DNA of 41,914 bases from a virus. The stretch lies in IMG/VR virus record IMGVR_UViG_3300046514_000169, positions 1 through 41,914 of that record; one strand, written 5' to 3'. The notes below the pieces were generated by a model. It worked only from the letters and a program-made list of their open reading frames with translations. It ran no database searches and was not told the DNA's origin. Position 1 is the stretch's first letter; each line of letters starts with the position of its first letter. Made by a program: the position numbers and the translations under genes. Of the stretch, positions 22,035 to 29,923 are shown piece by piece.

Positions 22035-23815
22035 GACGCCGCCTTGACCGCTTCAGAAAGTTTGACGGTATGCGCGTCAAGGTGTGGCTTGACGGCGGCG
22101 GCAATTTGATCGTGATTCGACAGTGGTTGCGTCACATGCACATGCACGGTCGAATTGACGACGGGCGGCAAACCACGATGTTGACGTTGTGCGGCGCCCG
22201 CTGCGCCCGCTGCGCCCGCTGCGGCGTTAGCTGCCGAATTGGGGCCATATGACCCGCCACCCCCGATGGGCTTGAGCGCGTTGATATGCATACCGGGTAT
22301 CCAACCAATCGTGTCGTCATACGCGCGAATGATCAAATTAGCGACGGTGACGAATGCGTTGTATAACGGTGTCCACATGTCTTTGGCAATGCGCTTGATG
22401 GTGTTGACCACGCCAGTAAAGAAATTACCAATGCCGTTCCAAATGCCAACAATAAAGTTCCACGCGCCAAGCACCGTGTCTTTGATGGCGCCAAAGACCG
22501 CGCCAAAAACATCTCGGGCAATCGTCAATTGCGCCACGATTGTTTCTTTGAAAAATACATACATCGGGTGAAAAATATCTTTCCAAAGAAAATTCCATAC
22601 AGCTAACACCGTCTTTTGAATGCCTTTGAAAATGCCGCTGAATGACCCGCCCAGTGAACCAAGCCACCCGATGACGCTAGTGAGCGCACTAATGAGCGCG
22701 TCGAGCGCGCCGCTCACAAGGGTGGCGATAACGCTGACCACGCCACTGATGATGGGCGTAAGCAAACTCAACGCGGGCAACAAGAGCTTGAGCAAGAGAT
22801 TGATGATGACCACCAACAATGGCACCAAGGGCAAGAACGCTAACGCCAATTTCGTGATCGACGGCAACAACGCATTCATCAATTTCATGATCGACGGCAT
22901 AAGTGCCTTGAGCAATCCTTCAGCCAATTTCAAGATCGGTTCAATGAGCGCGGCGCCTACCTTGATCAACACGGCAAAAATAGGCATGAGCACCTTGAGG
23001 GTGTCGCCAACTTCGGTGCCAATCCATGTCATCAAGCTCGCGATGATGGGCACGATTTGTTGCAACGCGGGCGTGATTGCGGCAAAGATAGTGGTGAGTT
23101 GTGTGCCGATAACGCCCACCAGTGTCGTGACAATCGGCAAGATGGCTTGCAAGGGCGGCAAAAGAACTTGACCGATTTTGCCCAATGTGTTTTCCATTGT
23201 TGCTTGCAATGCGGCGAACCCGCCACCCGCTGTGGCCGCTACCTTTTCGGCTGTGCCGCCATATGACTTTGACAATGCCGCCAAAATCTCTTCGCTGTGG
23301 CCTTTCATTTTCTTGGCTTGATCGGCGCTGACAATGCCGAGCTTGACTAACGCGCCCGCATTACCCTCTTGCGCTTTGACGACTAATTGCGTAGCCGTCG
23401 CCAACGGTATTTGACGCGCCGCCGCAAGGTCAGCGGCAATGCCCAAATCGCTCATTGCTTTAGCGGGCTTTTTAGTGGCGGTCTCAAGTTTCGCCATTGC
23501 CATGTTCGTGTCACCGGCTGTAAAACCGTAACGTTCCATGAAACCGCGCGCGTGTTCTAGCAAACCCGAATTTGCGCTAATTGACTGACCAGTATTGGCG
23601 AAAGCCACAGAAAGAACGGCTTGTGATTTTGCTTCGCCCGCCGCGACTTCAACCGATTTCTTGCCCAATTCAAAAAGCGCGAGACCGGCGCCCGTGGCGG
23701 CACCCGCGATACCGAGCATGGCGCCGCTGATGCCGCCTTTGGCCTCTTGCTTGAAGCCCTCAGTTTTCGGGCGAATGCGTATAAAGGCGTCGCCAATGAT
23801 TGAGTGTTCAGCCAT
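22031..23815 (-). CDS. tape measure protein, 594 aa
   Basis: The start is ATG 23815, just inside the end of the frameshifted chaperone. The N-terminal region (IGDAFIRIRPKTEGFKQEAK) and a Gly/Ala-rich hydrophobic stretch are typical. The middle has long hydrophobic segments (about 240-400) and the C-terminus has repeated aromatic helices (AVWNFLWKDIFHP, GAWNFIVGIWNGIGNF). About 590 residues at 0.15 nm each predicts a tail near 90 nm, an inference from the ruler rule. No peptidase domain was seen. Confidence 0.85.
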   Translation of the reverse strand: MAEHSIIGDAFIRIRPKTEGFKQEAKGGISGAMLGIAGAATGAGLALFELGKKSVEVAAGEAKSQAVLSVAFANTGQSISANSGLLEHARGFMERYGFTAGDTNMAMAKLETATKKPAKAMSDLGIAADLAAARQIPLATATQLVVKAQEGNAGALVKLGIVSADQAKKMKGHSEEILAALSKSYGGTAEKVAATAGGGFAALQATMENTLGKIGQVLLPPLQAILPIVTTLVGVIGTQLTTIFAAITPALQQIVPIIASLMTWIGTEVGDTLKVLMPIFAVLIKVGAALIEPILKLAEGLLKALMPSIMKLMNALLPSITKLALAFLPLVPLLVVIINLLLKLLLPALSLLTPIISGVVSVIATLVSGALDALISALTSVIGWLGSLGGSFSGIFKGIQKTVLAVWNFLWKDIFHPMYVFFKETIVAQLTIARDVFGAVFGAIKDTVLGAWNFIVGIWNGIGNFFTGVVNTIKRIAKDMWTPLYNAFVTVANLIIRAYDDTIGWIPGMHINALKPIGGGGSYGPNSAANAAAGAAGAAGAAQRQHRGLPPVVNSTVHVHVTQPLSNHDQIAAAVKPHLDAHTVKLSEAVKAAS

Positions 23816-24457
23816 CGCCACCCCCAACCGCAACCGATGACCCGTACTTGGCAAGCACGCTCAATCGGCTCATGGTGGTTTCTTTCTCGGGCTTTGCCGG
23901 TTCGGCTAATTTCAAGCGTATGCCATTGAGTTCGTCAACCGGCGTGTCTTTGGTGAGCACATGCCAAATGACGTTGAGCAATTCACGCCCCGTTAGCTCG
24001 CCGCCATTGCCGCTTTGTCGTTTGTCGGCTCTTGCTCGCCGCCAGTACCATTCGCAACTATCCCAATTGACGATTCCCCAACTGGCGAGTCGGTAGGCGG
24101 CTTCGAAGGGTTTGCGGTCATCTCTTCAATGACATCTTGAATGATGGGCATGACATCGTCAATCTGCCACCCTTGCGTTTTGCCATCAGCGATGAAGCGT
24201 GCGGCGCTATCAGGTTCAAAGACAGACTGAATGAAATCGAACATGGCCCGAAGACCCTTGGCAACCTCTTCGCGATATGCGGGGTCATTCATGTCGCCGT
24301 CAGCGGCTATACCGCCCGCACTTGACGTGAAATCAAGCAATGCGAATTCAGGCATGTCAGCGCGACACACGTAAACAACACCGTTGATGTTGACTTTGAA
24401 CGGCTCAACATTCGGGTTGTTTTCGCGACGCGCAATTGTGTATGTGCGCGTGGTCAT
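23808..24457 (-). CDS. tail assembly chaperone, -1 frameshift product (gpGT-like), 216 aa
   Basis: Residues 1-117 are shared with the shorter chaperone. At AAACCCT the ribosome is predicted to slip back one base and continue as TTC GAA, giving FEAAYRLASWGIVNW and then ELTGRELLNVIWHVL until TGA at 23808. The -1 frame is open for 99 codons past the slip and reads like a gpT-type domain, which recruits tape measure and tail tube subunits. It overlaps the tape-measure start by 8 bases. Confidence 0.75.
23993..24457 (-). CDS. tail assembly chaperone (gpG-like), 154 aa
   Basis: This is the unshifted product, between the tail tube and tape measure genes, where every siphophage carries this chaperone. 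It is acidic and helical (YREEVAKGLRAMFDFIQSVF, then DDVMPIIQDVIEEM) and ends in a low-complexity tail (EQEPTNDKAAMAAS) encoded beyond the slip site. It should bind the tape measure during tail assembly and is absent from the virion in relatives. Confidence 0.8.
   Translation of the reverse strand: MTTRTYTIARRENNPNVEPFKVNINGVVYVCRADMPEFALLDFTSSAGGIAADGDMNDPAYREEVAKGLRAMFDFIQSVFEPDSAARFIADGKTQGWQIDDVMPIIQDVIEEMTANPSKPPTDSPVGESSIGIVANGTGGEQEPTNDKAAMAAS
24107..24113 (-). promoter_or_regulatory. programmed -1 frameshift slippery heptamer
   Basis: On the minus strand the sequence is A AAC CCT in the zero frame, a perfect X XXY YYZ heptamer (X=A, Y=C, Z=T). It lies where the -1 frame opens into the chaperone extension, and the frame register to the TGA at 23808 is exact. 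Confidence 0.75.
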
Positions 24458-24459
24458 CG

Positions 24460-25038
24460 TTACCCAATCGAATTATCGAAGTAGTGGGTGTAAAGGTCAG
24501 TCGGCCCCGATGTCGGCACTTCCAACGCAAACGTCGCGGGGATTGTGTTGAGGTTCGGCGCCTTTTTGTGCGTTTGCTTGACGGCGGCGGTTTGAATGCA
24601 TCGACGCATGATGATTCGCTCAAGCCCGTCGATTCTATCCCACCCAAGCATGATGCGCTTTTCGCTGCCAAGAATCGGCGGCACCAACGATGTAATGCCA
24701 CCTGACGATGACAAGGTTGCGCCATTGAGCGCAAGGGCCAAATGGGTAGCCGTGATTTCGGCCATGTCGAATGTGCATTCGACCATGACGCCTGACGCCA
24801 CGTATTTGATCACATACAGGTTTTCGGCCACTTCGATTGGATCGAGCTTCGGCGTGAAGGTGAATTCATTGCCGTCAGTGGTGTAACCAAGTTGTGTCCA
24901 CTGTGACGGCCACGCAACTGTCGTCGCGGGCGATGTGATCGGTGTGAGTACGCCCGCTGCGGGTTCTGGTGAACCAATCGCCGCGTACCAAAGATTGCCA
25001 GCGCCAATCGCAAGATTGGCCGCATTCGGTTCGCTCAT
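24460..25038 (-). CDS. major tail (tube) protein, 192 aa
   Basis: The protein is beta-rich with the opening AANLAIGAGNLWYAAIGS, the central WTQLGYTTDGNEFTFTP and a C-terminal ATFALEVPTSG, as in lambda gpV-like tube proteins of actinophages. It lies immediately upstream of the tail chaperone genes. AGGGAG precedes the ATG. It would polymerise around the tape measure into the tail tube. Confidence 0.8.
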   Translation of the reverse strand: MSEPNAANLAIGAGNLWYAAIGSPEPAAGVLTPITSPATTVAWPSQWTQLGYTTDGNEFTFTPKLDPIEVAENLYVIKYVASGVMVECTFDMAEITATHLALALNGATLSSSGGITSLVPPILGSEKRIMLGWDRIDGLERIIMRRCIQTAAVKQTHKKAPNLNTIPATFALEVPTSGPTDLYTHYFDNSIG

Positions 25039-25054
25039 TTTTTGACTCCCTTGG

Positions 25055-25477
25055 TCATACTGCCTGTGTTTGAATCGTGCATGAAACTGTGTAACGCGAG
25101 CGCCCGCTATTTGGGTCAGGCACCCAACTGTCGCTAATTGCGCTCACACCTAGCAAGCGCACGCCAGTCATCAAAACCGTACCGCACGGGGTATTGCGCA
25201 AAGTTGATGCCAGCTCTTGCGTCACGGCAAAACATTCAGCCTTCATGCCCTTATTGCCCCACACGTCAAATTGAATCAAGGCACGGTCACTGGGGTAGTC
25301 GGCGTCTTCGGGGCCACCCCCGATTCTAAAAAGCACGATGACGGGGTATTTGCTCGGCCCACCTTGAGGCATACCAAGAAAAATACGCGTGCCGCACGGC
25401 GATGACGTGAGCGCTGACACCGTTTTTAGATATGCCTTCAACGCACCTTCAACGTCAACCACCCCAAGGTCAGGCAT
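25055..25477 (-). CDS. tail terminator / DUF3168-like tail completion protein, 140 aa
   Basis: The features are typical of tail terminators: an N-terminal helix (VDVEGALKAYLKTV), RIFLGMPQGGPSKYPVIVLFRIGG, then RALIQFDVWGNKGMK and a helix AVTQELASTLR. It forms the ring that caps the tail before joining the head. The start overlaps the upstream stop as TGATG. The assignment relies on pattern and gene order. Confidence 0.7.
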   Translation of the reverse strand: MPDLGVVDVEGALKAYLKTVSALTSSPCGTRIFLGMPQGGPSKYPVIVLFRIGGGPEDADYPSDRALIQFDVWGNKGMKAECFAVTQELASTLRNTPCGTVLMTGVRLLGVSAISDSWVPDPNSGRSRYTVSCTIQTQAV

Positions 25478-25824
25478 CAGTAGCCGCCTATGTCGTCGCC
25501 AAGGTCTTCATGACCAATGACCATGTCAACCGCTGGCCGTAAGAACGGCTGTGCGGCCATGCGCTCAGTGCCCATTTCTTGATAAATCGCGTATTCAACA
25601 TCGCTGCCGACATAGCCGACGATTTCGCCACCCTCGTCAACAATGGTGCCCTTGATTGATGCGCGAAGTCGGCCTGTGTCAACGGCACACATTCGCTTCG
25701 CCGTTGTTTCGCATTTGATGGCCGTGCGGGCCATCGTTTTTGCGGCCACGCCATTCGGCCCGCGCAAGAGCTCTTCAACGGCGTCAACGTCAAAGATGAC
25801 ATCAACTGATTCAATGTCACTCAC
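25477..25824 (-). CDS. HK97 gp10-like head-tail joining protein, 115 aa
   Basis: Start GTG 25824 overlaps the upstream stop by GTGA; a longer in-frame start was rejected for that reason. It has the family pattern: a helix ending in cysteines (MARTAIKCETTAKRMCAVDTGRL, here the VDTGRLRASI motif), YVGSDVEYAIYQEMGTERMAAQPFLRPAV. The TGRLRxSI and YAxxxExGT-like motifs are diagnostic of gp10-type minor head/neck proteins. Confidence 0.8.
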   Translation of the reverse strand: MSDIESVDVIFDVDAVEELLRGPNGVAAKTMARTAIKCETTAKRMCAVDTGRLRASIKGTIVDEGGEIVGYVGSDVEYAIYQEMGTERMAAQPFLRPAVDMVIGHEDLGDDIGGY

Positions 25825-26195
25825 AATGCGCCTATCTCTTGGAAACATTCGCCTTCAATGAAGGTAACGCCCAGTGCGTCGCGGCCACGCGCCCATTTGA
25901 CTGTGTAAATGTTGCCGTCACTGTCGGTCAACACGTCATCGCCAACAATGATGTCAGCGGCCAGCGGGTCAGCGCGAAATTTGTATTTCACAACTTCGCG
26001 CTCACCACCCGGCCCATATGCCCGGTCACCTGTGCCGCCACTGATGACGCCGCGCACGCCATTGGCAATGGTGGCGACATGCGTGCTTGCGGGCACGTAG
26101 TCAGTTTCAGAGTCAAGGTCAACTTCACTATTCGGGTCAGTGTCGCTCAATATCCGCGTGACCGTTAGCAACGTTGTCGCCAACGGCAAGCTCAC
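25821..26195 (-). CDS. head closure / stopper protein, 124 aa
   Basis: The protein is mostly beta: YVPASTHVATIANGVRGVIS, a Gly-rich loop (GGTGDRAYGPGGERE), VVKYKFRADPLAADIIVGDD and DSDGNIYTVKWARGRDALG. This is the usual composition of neck stopper proteins (SPP1 gp16-like) and the gene order (adaptor, stopper, gp10-like, terminator) fits. It overlaps both neighbours by ATGA/GTGA. Confidence 0.65.
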   Translation of the reverse strand: MSLPLATTLLTVTRILSDTDPNSEVDLDSETDYVPASTHVATIANGVRGVISGGTGDRAYGPGGEREVVKYKFRADPLAADIIVGDDVLTDSDGNIYTVKWARGRDALGVTFIEGECFQEIGAL

Positions 26196-26854
26196 GTTTC
26201 GCCCCGATACCGATAGCCGCGCAAATCGTCAATGTCACTGTCATCGAAGAGACCGCCAAACTTTCCCGTTGTCGAAAAGCCCACGTCGCCCACGTGTACG
26301 CCGGTCACGCCCGGTTGTATGCCGAGCGGCCCGAATACGCCCGCGCCGGTCTTGCGTTGATACAAACGAATGGCAACCTTCAAGATGATCGTGCGAAGAG
26401 TGGCGGGCAAGTTTTCGTGCGTGAACCCGCCTTCATAGGTGACCGTCGCAAATTGCTCATTCCATTGATACAACGCAAAACCCAACATGACATTGTCAGC
26501 GGGCACGTATCTGATTTCGACCGCGTCAATGATGATCGGCCCCGGTACGGGCGCGATGACTGACCACACGGGCGTCGCACTGGGGCGAACGGCGCCCGCT
26601 GCGCCAAAGATGGCGTCATTGAAGCCGTCATAAATGATGCGCAAGCGTTCTTTGTAAACCGCGCGGCGAAGAGGGCGGCGCAAGTGCTCTTCAACCTTTG
26701 TCGTCGCTAGGTCAAGAGCGTCTTGGTCAAGGTCGAATGTGTCGCCAAATTCGTTGGCAAGGTCAGTGACGGTCACCACGTCATCGCGGCTACCCGGCTC
26801 AATGAGTTGTTGCGCGCCTTCAGTTGGTGTCGTGATCGGCCACAGAATTGTCAT
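26192..26854 (-). CDS. head-tail adaptor (connector), 220 aa
   Basis: The helical N-terminus (LANEFGDTFDLDQDALDLATTKVEEHLRRPL) is like the HK97 gp6/SPP1 gp15 adaptor fold. It is followed by a central beta part (VEIRYVPADN) and a helical segment (LPATLRTIILKVAIRLYQRK). It should bind the portal ring and start the connector. The start overlaps the upstream gene by ATGA. Confidence 0.7.
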   Translation of the reverse strand: MTILWPITTPTEGAQQLIEPGSRDDVVTVTDLANEFGDTFDLDQDALDLATTKVEEHLRRPLRRAVYKERLRIIYDGFNDAIFGAAGAVRPSATPVWSVIAPVPGPIIIDAVEIRYVPADNVMLGFALYQWNEQFATVTYEGGFTHENLPATLRTIILKVAIRLYQRKTGAGVFGPLGIQPGVTGVHVGDVGFSTTGKFGGLFDDSDIDDLRGYRYRGET

Positions 26855-27261
26855 TTAGCACCCCGCCGATTAGTTGAGCGACGGCGCACCGCTGCGGCGA
26901 CAACGGGTGCGTCAACCCTTGGCTCAATGGTAGGTGGCGCGTCATCGTCAGTGGTTGAGCCTTCATCTTCGCCACCCTCGTCAATTGGGGCGGCGACAAT
27001 GGCGATTGGCTCGGGGGTAGGTTCGTCAGCGACAAGACCCAAGGCGACGGCTTCAGCCCACGGTATTTGTGCCCCGATGCCATGCACAACCCGGTTGTGT
27101 CGAATGACGCGATTGGGCGTAACGAATATGCGGCCCTTGATCGTTTGCGGCGCACCCGAACTATTGGCGAAGTCGAGCGCTCGCGTGTCGGTCATGACAC
27201 TGGCGCACTCAGTTAGCGGTAGCCCGCAAATCTCGCATAGCGCGCCAACGCTCAAGGTCAT
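26851..27261 (-). CDS. hypothetical head-region protein, 136 aa
   Basis: The N-terminus has CEICGLPLTEC, a compact zinc motif, then a beta-rich core (IKGRIFVTPNRVIRHNRVVHG). The C-terminal half is acidic and Pro-rich, ending in a basic patch (RRRSTNRRGAK). It sits between the major capsid and adaptor genes, a place for head decoration or connector-associated proteins. No family recognised. Confidence 0.55.
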   Translation of the reverse strand: MTLSVGALCEICGLPLTECASVMTDTRALDFANSSGAPQTIKGRIFVTPNRVIRHNRVVHGIGAQIPWAEAVALGLVADEPTPEPIAIVAAPIDEGGEDEGSTTDDDAPPTIEPRVDAPVVAAAVRRRSTNRRGAK

Positions 27262-27270
27262 ATTGCCAAT

Positions 27271-27558
27271 CTACTTGTCTCCCATCAAGTCAGCGAGCAT
27301 CGCGGCACGCTCTTCATCGGTCAAGGTTGACCCCGCAAACGGGTTACTAGCGTCAAAGCCGCGTGACTTTTGGCTACGGGTCTTGCCGCTACGGTGAGCG
27401 GCGCACAGCGTGTCGCCATCGCGGCGCAATCTGTCACATTGTTGGTCATTGATAATGCCTTTTTCGTGGCCCCAGTGTTGGCAACGAAATTCATCAAGCG
27501 GCAAAAGGCCAAAACGGTCATAACGGGGGTCTTGCTTGCGGTCTTCGCGTGTGGTCAT
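27271..27558 (-). CDS. cassette B minus-strand protein, 95 aa
   Basis: ATG 27558 is 7 nt from the left-going TATACT, so the mRNA should be leaderless; a longer in-frame start (27594) would include the promoter and was rejected. The protein is charged (MTTREDRKQDPRYDRFG) with RCQHWGH and LCAAHRSG, a possible Cys/His metal site, and a C-terminal acidic helix (DEERAAMLADLMGDK). The order of Cys and His recalls HNH-like zinc knuckles, but no catalytic motif is seen. Confidence 0.65.
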   Translation of the reverse strand: MTTREDRKQDPRYDRFGLLPLDEFRCQHWGHEKGIINDQQCDRLRRDGDTLCAAHRSGKTRSQKSRGFDASNPFAGSTLTDEERAAMLADLMGDK

Positions 27559-27722
27559 GGGAATAAGTATAACGGGTAGCCTTACCAATTGCAAACCAAT
27601 TCAGCATTTTTTCAAATTTCTTGAAAACCCTTGCAATTACTGGGGATTGGGGGATTGAAAAATTTAGTCGAAATTCGACTTTTGACGTGTGTTAGGTAAG
27701 GCTACCCGCTATACTTATTGGC
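27559..27722. promoter_or_regulatory. bidirectional leaderless promoter island B
   Basis: TATACT elements are at 27566-27571 (minus) and 27710-27715 (plus), each 7 nt from ATG. The box on the plus strand, 27692-27710, is exactly TTAGGTAAGGCTACCCGCT; the minus copy spans 27571-27589. The core (27606-27665) matches islands A and C but lacks the left arm of their 10-bp inverted repeat. A separate 7-bp dyad AGTCGAA/TTCGACT (27666-27680) is unique to this island. Confidence 0.85.
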
Positions 27723-28139
27723 ATGACCACAACCAAGCGATTTCAATGCAAGGCGTGTAAGCGCCGCTTCGCCACTCGCGATGGCGCGCAAGCTCACATC
27801 ATGTCAAAGCACGTGCACAACGGCCAAACCTTTCGCTGGTTGTCACGCAATGATGACGGCGCCATTGTCGCCCACGTCGATAGCAATGCTGACGGTCAAT
27901 ACGAAAATGACCCCGATGAGCGCGCCGCGCAAAAGTGGTATGTGTTTTGCGATGAGCACAATATGTGCATTGGCGTACCGCGCGCCAACCAAGCTGAATA
28001 TATGGCCGATCATCGCGAAAGTTTTTGTGAAGTTTGCACAGGTGCGTCACCGTATTGCGTGACGTGCGCCATTGCCCTCGCGCCGTGGAATGTTGAAGAG
28101 CACCTTGCACACGGCACCGTGTTGAATGCGGGCGCCTGA
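27723..28139 (+). CDS. cassette B C2H2 zinc-finger protein, 138 aa
   Basis: The N-terminus has a classical C2H2 finger, C9-x2-C12-x12-H25-x4-H30, in FQCKACKRRFATRDGAQAH. This is the eukaryote-like spacing, not the shorter Ros/MucR form. Later cysteine groups (VFCDEHNMC, FCEVCTG, YCVTC) suggest a second zinc site. ATG 27723 is leaderless, 7 nt from TATACT, and the codons start ATGACCACAACC as in other cassette genes. It could bind DNA or protein. It is followed by the next gene with a TGATG overlap. Confidence 0.7.
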   Translation: MTTTKRFQCKACKRRFATRDGAQAHIMSKHVHNGQTFRWLSRNDDGAIVAHVDSNADGQYENDPDERAAQKWYVFCDEHNMCIGVPRANQAEYMADHRESFCEVCTGASPYCVTCAIALAPWNVEEHLAHGTVLNAGA

Positions 28140-28471
28140 TGACCAATCGCAAATACTTTGAAGTCACGATTGAAGCGTGGTGCGAAACCAATGACGGCAT
28201 GAATGTCGCATGGGTGAGTGCTCAAGGCATTGACCAAAACGGCCAACCCGCCAAAGTGAAAATGAGTAGAAAACTCGCCGCGCTTGACTTGCACATTGGC
28301 GACACCGTATGCGGCATGGCGCGCGTCACTGACGCCGTCAAAGCTGACAAGGGTTTGCTTGTCGATTGCGTCAACGTCAATATGACCGCTGGCATTGAGC
28401 GCGGCCAATCATTCTTTGACAATGTGCACGGCAAATGGCTCGCTACAAATATGTGTTGGGTGCGGCCATAG
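28139..28471 (+). CDS. cassette B plus-strand protein, 110 aa
   Basis: The second gene of the cassette overlaps the first as TGATG. It is beta-rich: YFEVTIEAWCETNDGMNVAW, ALDLHIGDTVCGMARVTDAV, and a C-terminal FDNVHGKWLATNMCW. No family is recognised. Its end abuts the strong terminator, so the plus-strand transcript should stop here before meeting the capsid gene. Confidence 0.65.
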   Translation: MTNRKYFEVTIEAWCETNDGMNVAWVSAQGIDQNGQPAKVKMSRKLAALDLHIGDTVCGMARVTDAVKADKGLLVDCVNVNMTAGIERGQSFFDNVHGKWLATNMCWVRP

Positions 28472-28512
28472 CAAAAGACCCGCCCAACCAAACGGCTAGG
28501 CGGGTCTTTTGC
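28471..28512. terminator. strong bidirectional terminator
   Basis: Perfect 14-bp arms (GCAAAAGACCCGCC, 28471-28484; complement 28499-28512) enclose a 14-nt loop, and each arm ends in a run of four T on its own strand. It separates the right-going cassette B from the left-going capsid gene, so it can stop both convergent transcripts. Confidence 0.85.
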
Positions 28513-28524
28513 TTGCGCGTCAGA

Positions 28525-29811
28525 TTACAGCGTGCAATACACGAACCAATCCGGGCGATAAACCGCGAGCGCCACGCGCTCTTCGGCCAGAATCGCCACC
28601 TTGTTGTTCGTGAAGTAGTCACTGTGTTGGTCACCAACACGAATGACCGTCTTGTTGCGGTCAAACAACTGCGCACCGTTGGCCCATGAGCCAACAACTG
28701 CCTTGCCCTTGGTCACCGAACGCGAGCGCACGGCGCGAAGACCCCACAGCGTCAGCGGCGCTTCGCCATACGGCGATGCGTAAGTGCTGCCAATGGCCTG
28801 ACCGTCAAGCCATGAGCTGTGACGTGTCGTGACCATTTGCCAGAAGTCGAGCGGGTTGAGTGCAACGCCATCGGCGTCACCGTCAACATCTTCAACAAGG
28901 CCAATGGCCGCGCCAATGGTGGCGGGCACGTCAGCCATTGACGAACCAACCGCCGCCTGTGTTTGAATGCCAACCGCGTTGGTAATGCCGAGCAAGTCAG
29001 CATTGACACCAGTGCCGTTGAGCGTTTGCACCTCTTCGCGCACCGCCAGCATGTAGCCAAGGCGCCCGTCGATGTATGACGCAAGCGTGGTGGCGTCTTC
29101 AAGCACTTCAGTGGTCACGGGCACCCATGCGGCAATTTTGCGCACGGGGGCAATGACCTGTGTGAAGAGCATGGAGACTTCAGGCTTGGCCGTACCTTCG
29201 GCAACCGCTGTCGCGCCCTCTTCATAGGCGCGCGGGTTGTTTTCTTGAATGTACGGGATTGCCAAAAGCTCGGTGCTGCCCGATGCAATCATGTCACGCA
29301 CAAACAAGCGGCGACGGTCGATTGCGAAGTCAGGCAAGAACGGCGTGCCACGCGGCGCCCACAAACCGGCGCTTGCATTGGCGTCGGCGTAGGTGCCTTC
29401 GGTCATCAAAGTTCGCACTTCGATGTCACCCGACACACCCGAACCACCACGGCTTTCTTGCCAGCTCTTGAATTGCTCAGACTCAACGACCTGACGGCCA
29501 ATTGAGCGAGATTCGACACGCGTGACATCGGTGCCATTGGCCTCACTGCCCGCACCCTTACGGCCCTCAAGCGCTGCCTTGCGGTCAGCGGCTTCGGTCA
29601 ATTCGGCAATACGGTGTTCGGCGTCGAGACCGACGACAAGTGAACCGACATCGCGAATCTCGCGTGCCCAGTTTTCACTTCGCTGGTCTTCAGGCTTCAA
29701 ACGCATTTCGCGCAATTGGGCACCAAGACCCATGAGCGATTCGCGCAATTCAGTTGACGATTGGCCTTCGGCCTCGTCAATCTTGTCTTTCGTATCTGTG
29801 GCGTCAGCCAT
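28525..29811 (-). CDS. major capsid protein (HK97 fold), 428 aa
   Basis: An N-terminal region (about 1-110) rich in Glu/Lys and helical (STELRESLMGLGAQLREM) acts as the built-in scaffold (delta domain). The rest has typical HK97 motifs: VRDMIASGSTELLAIPYIQE, VRKIAAWVPVTTEVLED, LNGTGVNADLLGI, GEAPLTLWGLRAVRS and a C-terminal AILAEERVALAVYRPDWFVY. The protease upstream should remove the delta domain. GAGGGACA immediately precedes the ATG. The gene has its own upstream region with an operator-like dyad. Confidence 0.92.
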   Translation of the reverse strand: MADATDTKDKIDEAEGQSSTELRESLMGLGAQLREMRLKPEDQRSENWAREIRDVGSLVVGLDAEHRIAELTEAADRKAALEGRKGAGSEANGTDVTRVESRSIGRQVVESEQFKSWQESRGGSGVSGDIEVRTLMTEGTYADANASAGLWAPRGTPFLPDFAIDRRRLFVRDMIASGSTELLAIPYIQENNPRAYEEGATAVAEGTAKPEVSMLFTQVIAPVRKIAAWVPVTTEVLEDATTLASYIDGRLGYMLAVREEVQTLNGTGVNADLLGITNAVGIQTQAAVGSSMADVPATIGAAIGLVEDVDGDADGVALNPLDFWQMVTTRHSSWLDGQAIGSTYASPYGEAPLTLWGLRAVRSRSVTKGKAVVGSWANGAQLFDRNKTVIRVGDQHSDYFTNNKVAILAEERVALAVYRPDWFVYCTL

Positions 29812-29923
29812 TGTCCCTCGTTTGTTCGCGGGTGGTCAGCTGTGCCCCGTTCGTGCCCCGTTGCAAATGAGATTAGGTCTCGTTATCAACGCATTTGTGC
29901 ATCGTTGTCAGCGTGGCAAACTA
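29812..29923 (-). promoter_or_regulatory. upstream region of the capsid gene
   Basis: The 112-nt gap holds a dyad related to the one upstream of the polymerase (29867-29883), a tandem 11-bp repeat (GTGCCCCGTTC/G, 29842-29863) and a strong Shine-Dalgarno next to the ATG. No clear -35/-10 pair was found. Confidence 0.45.
29867..29883. promoter_or_regulatory. 17-bp dyad, possible operator upstream of capsid gene
   Basis: Read on the minus strand, ACGAGACCTAATCTCAT shares AYGAGAC-N3-RTCTCAT with the dyad at 3941-3957 (13 of 17 bases). The distance to the start codon (about 56 nt) is similar to that at the polymerase. Confidence 0.4.
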
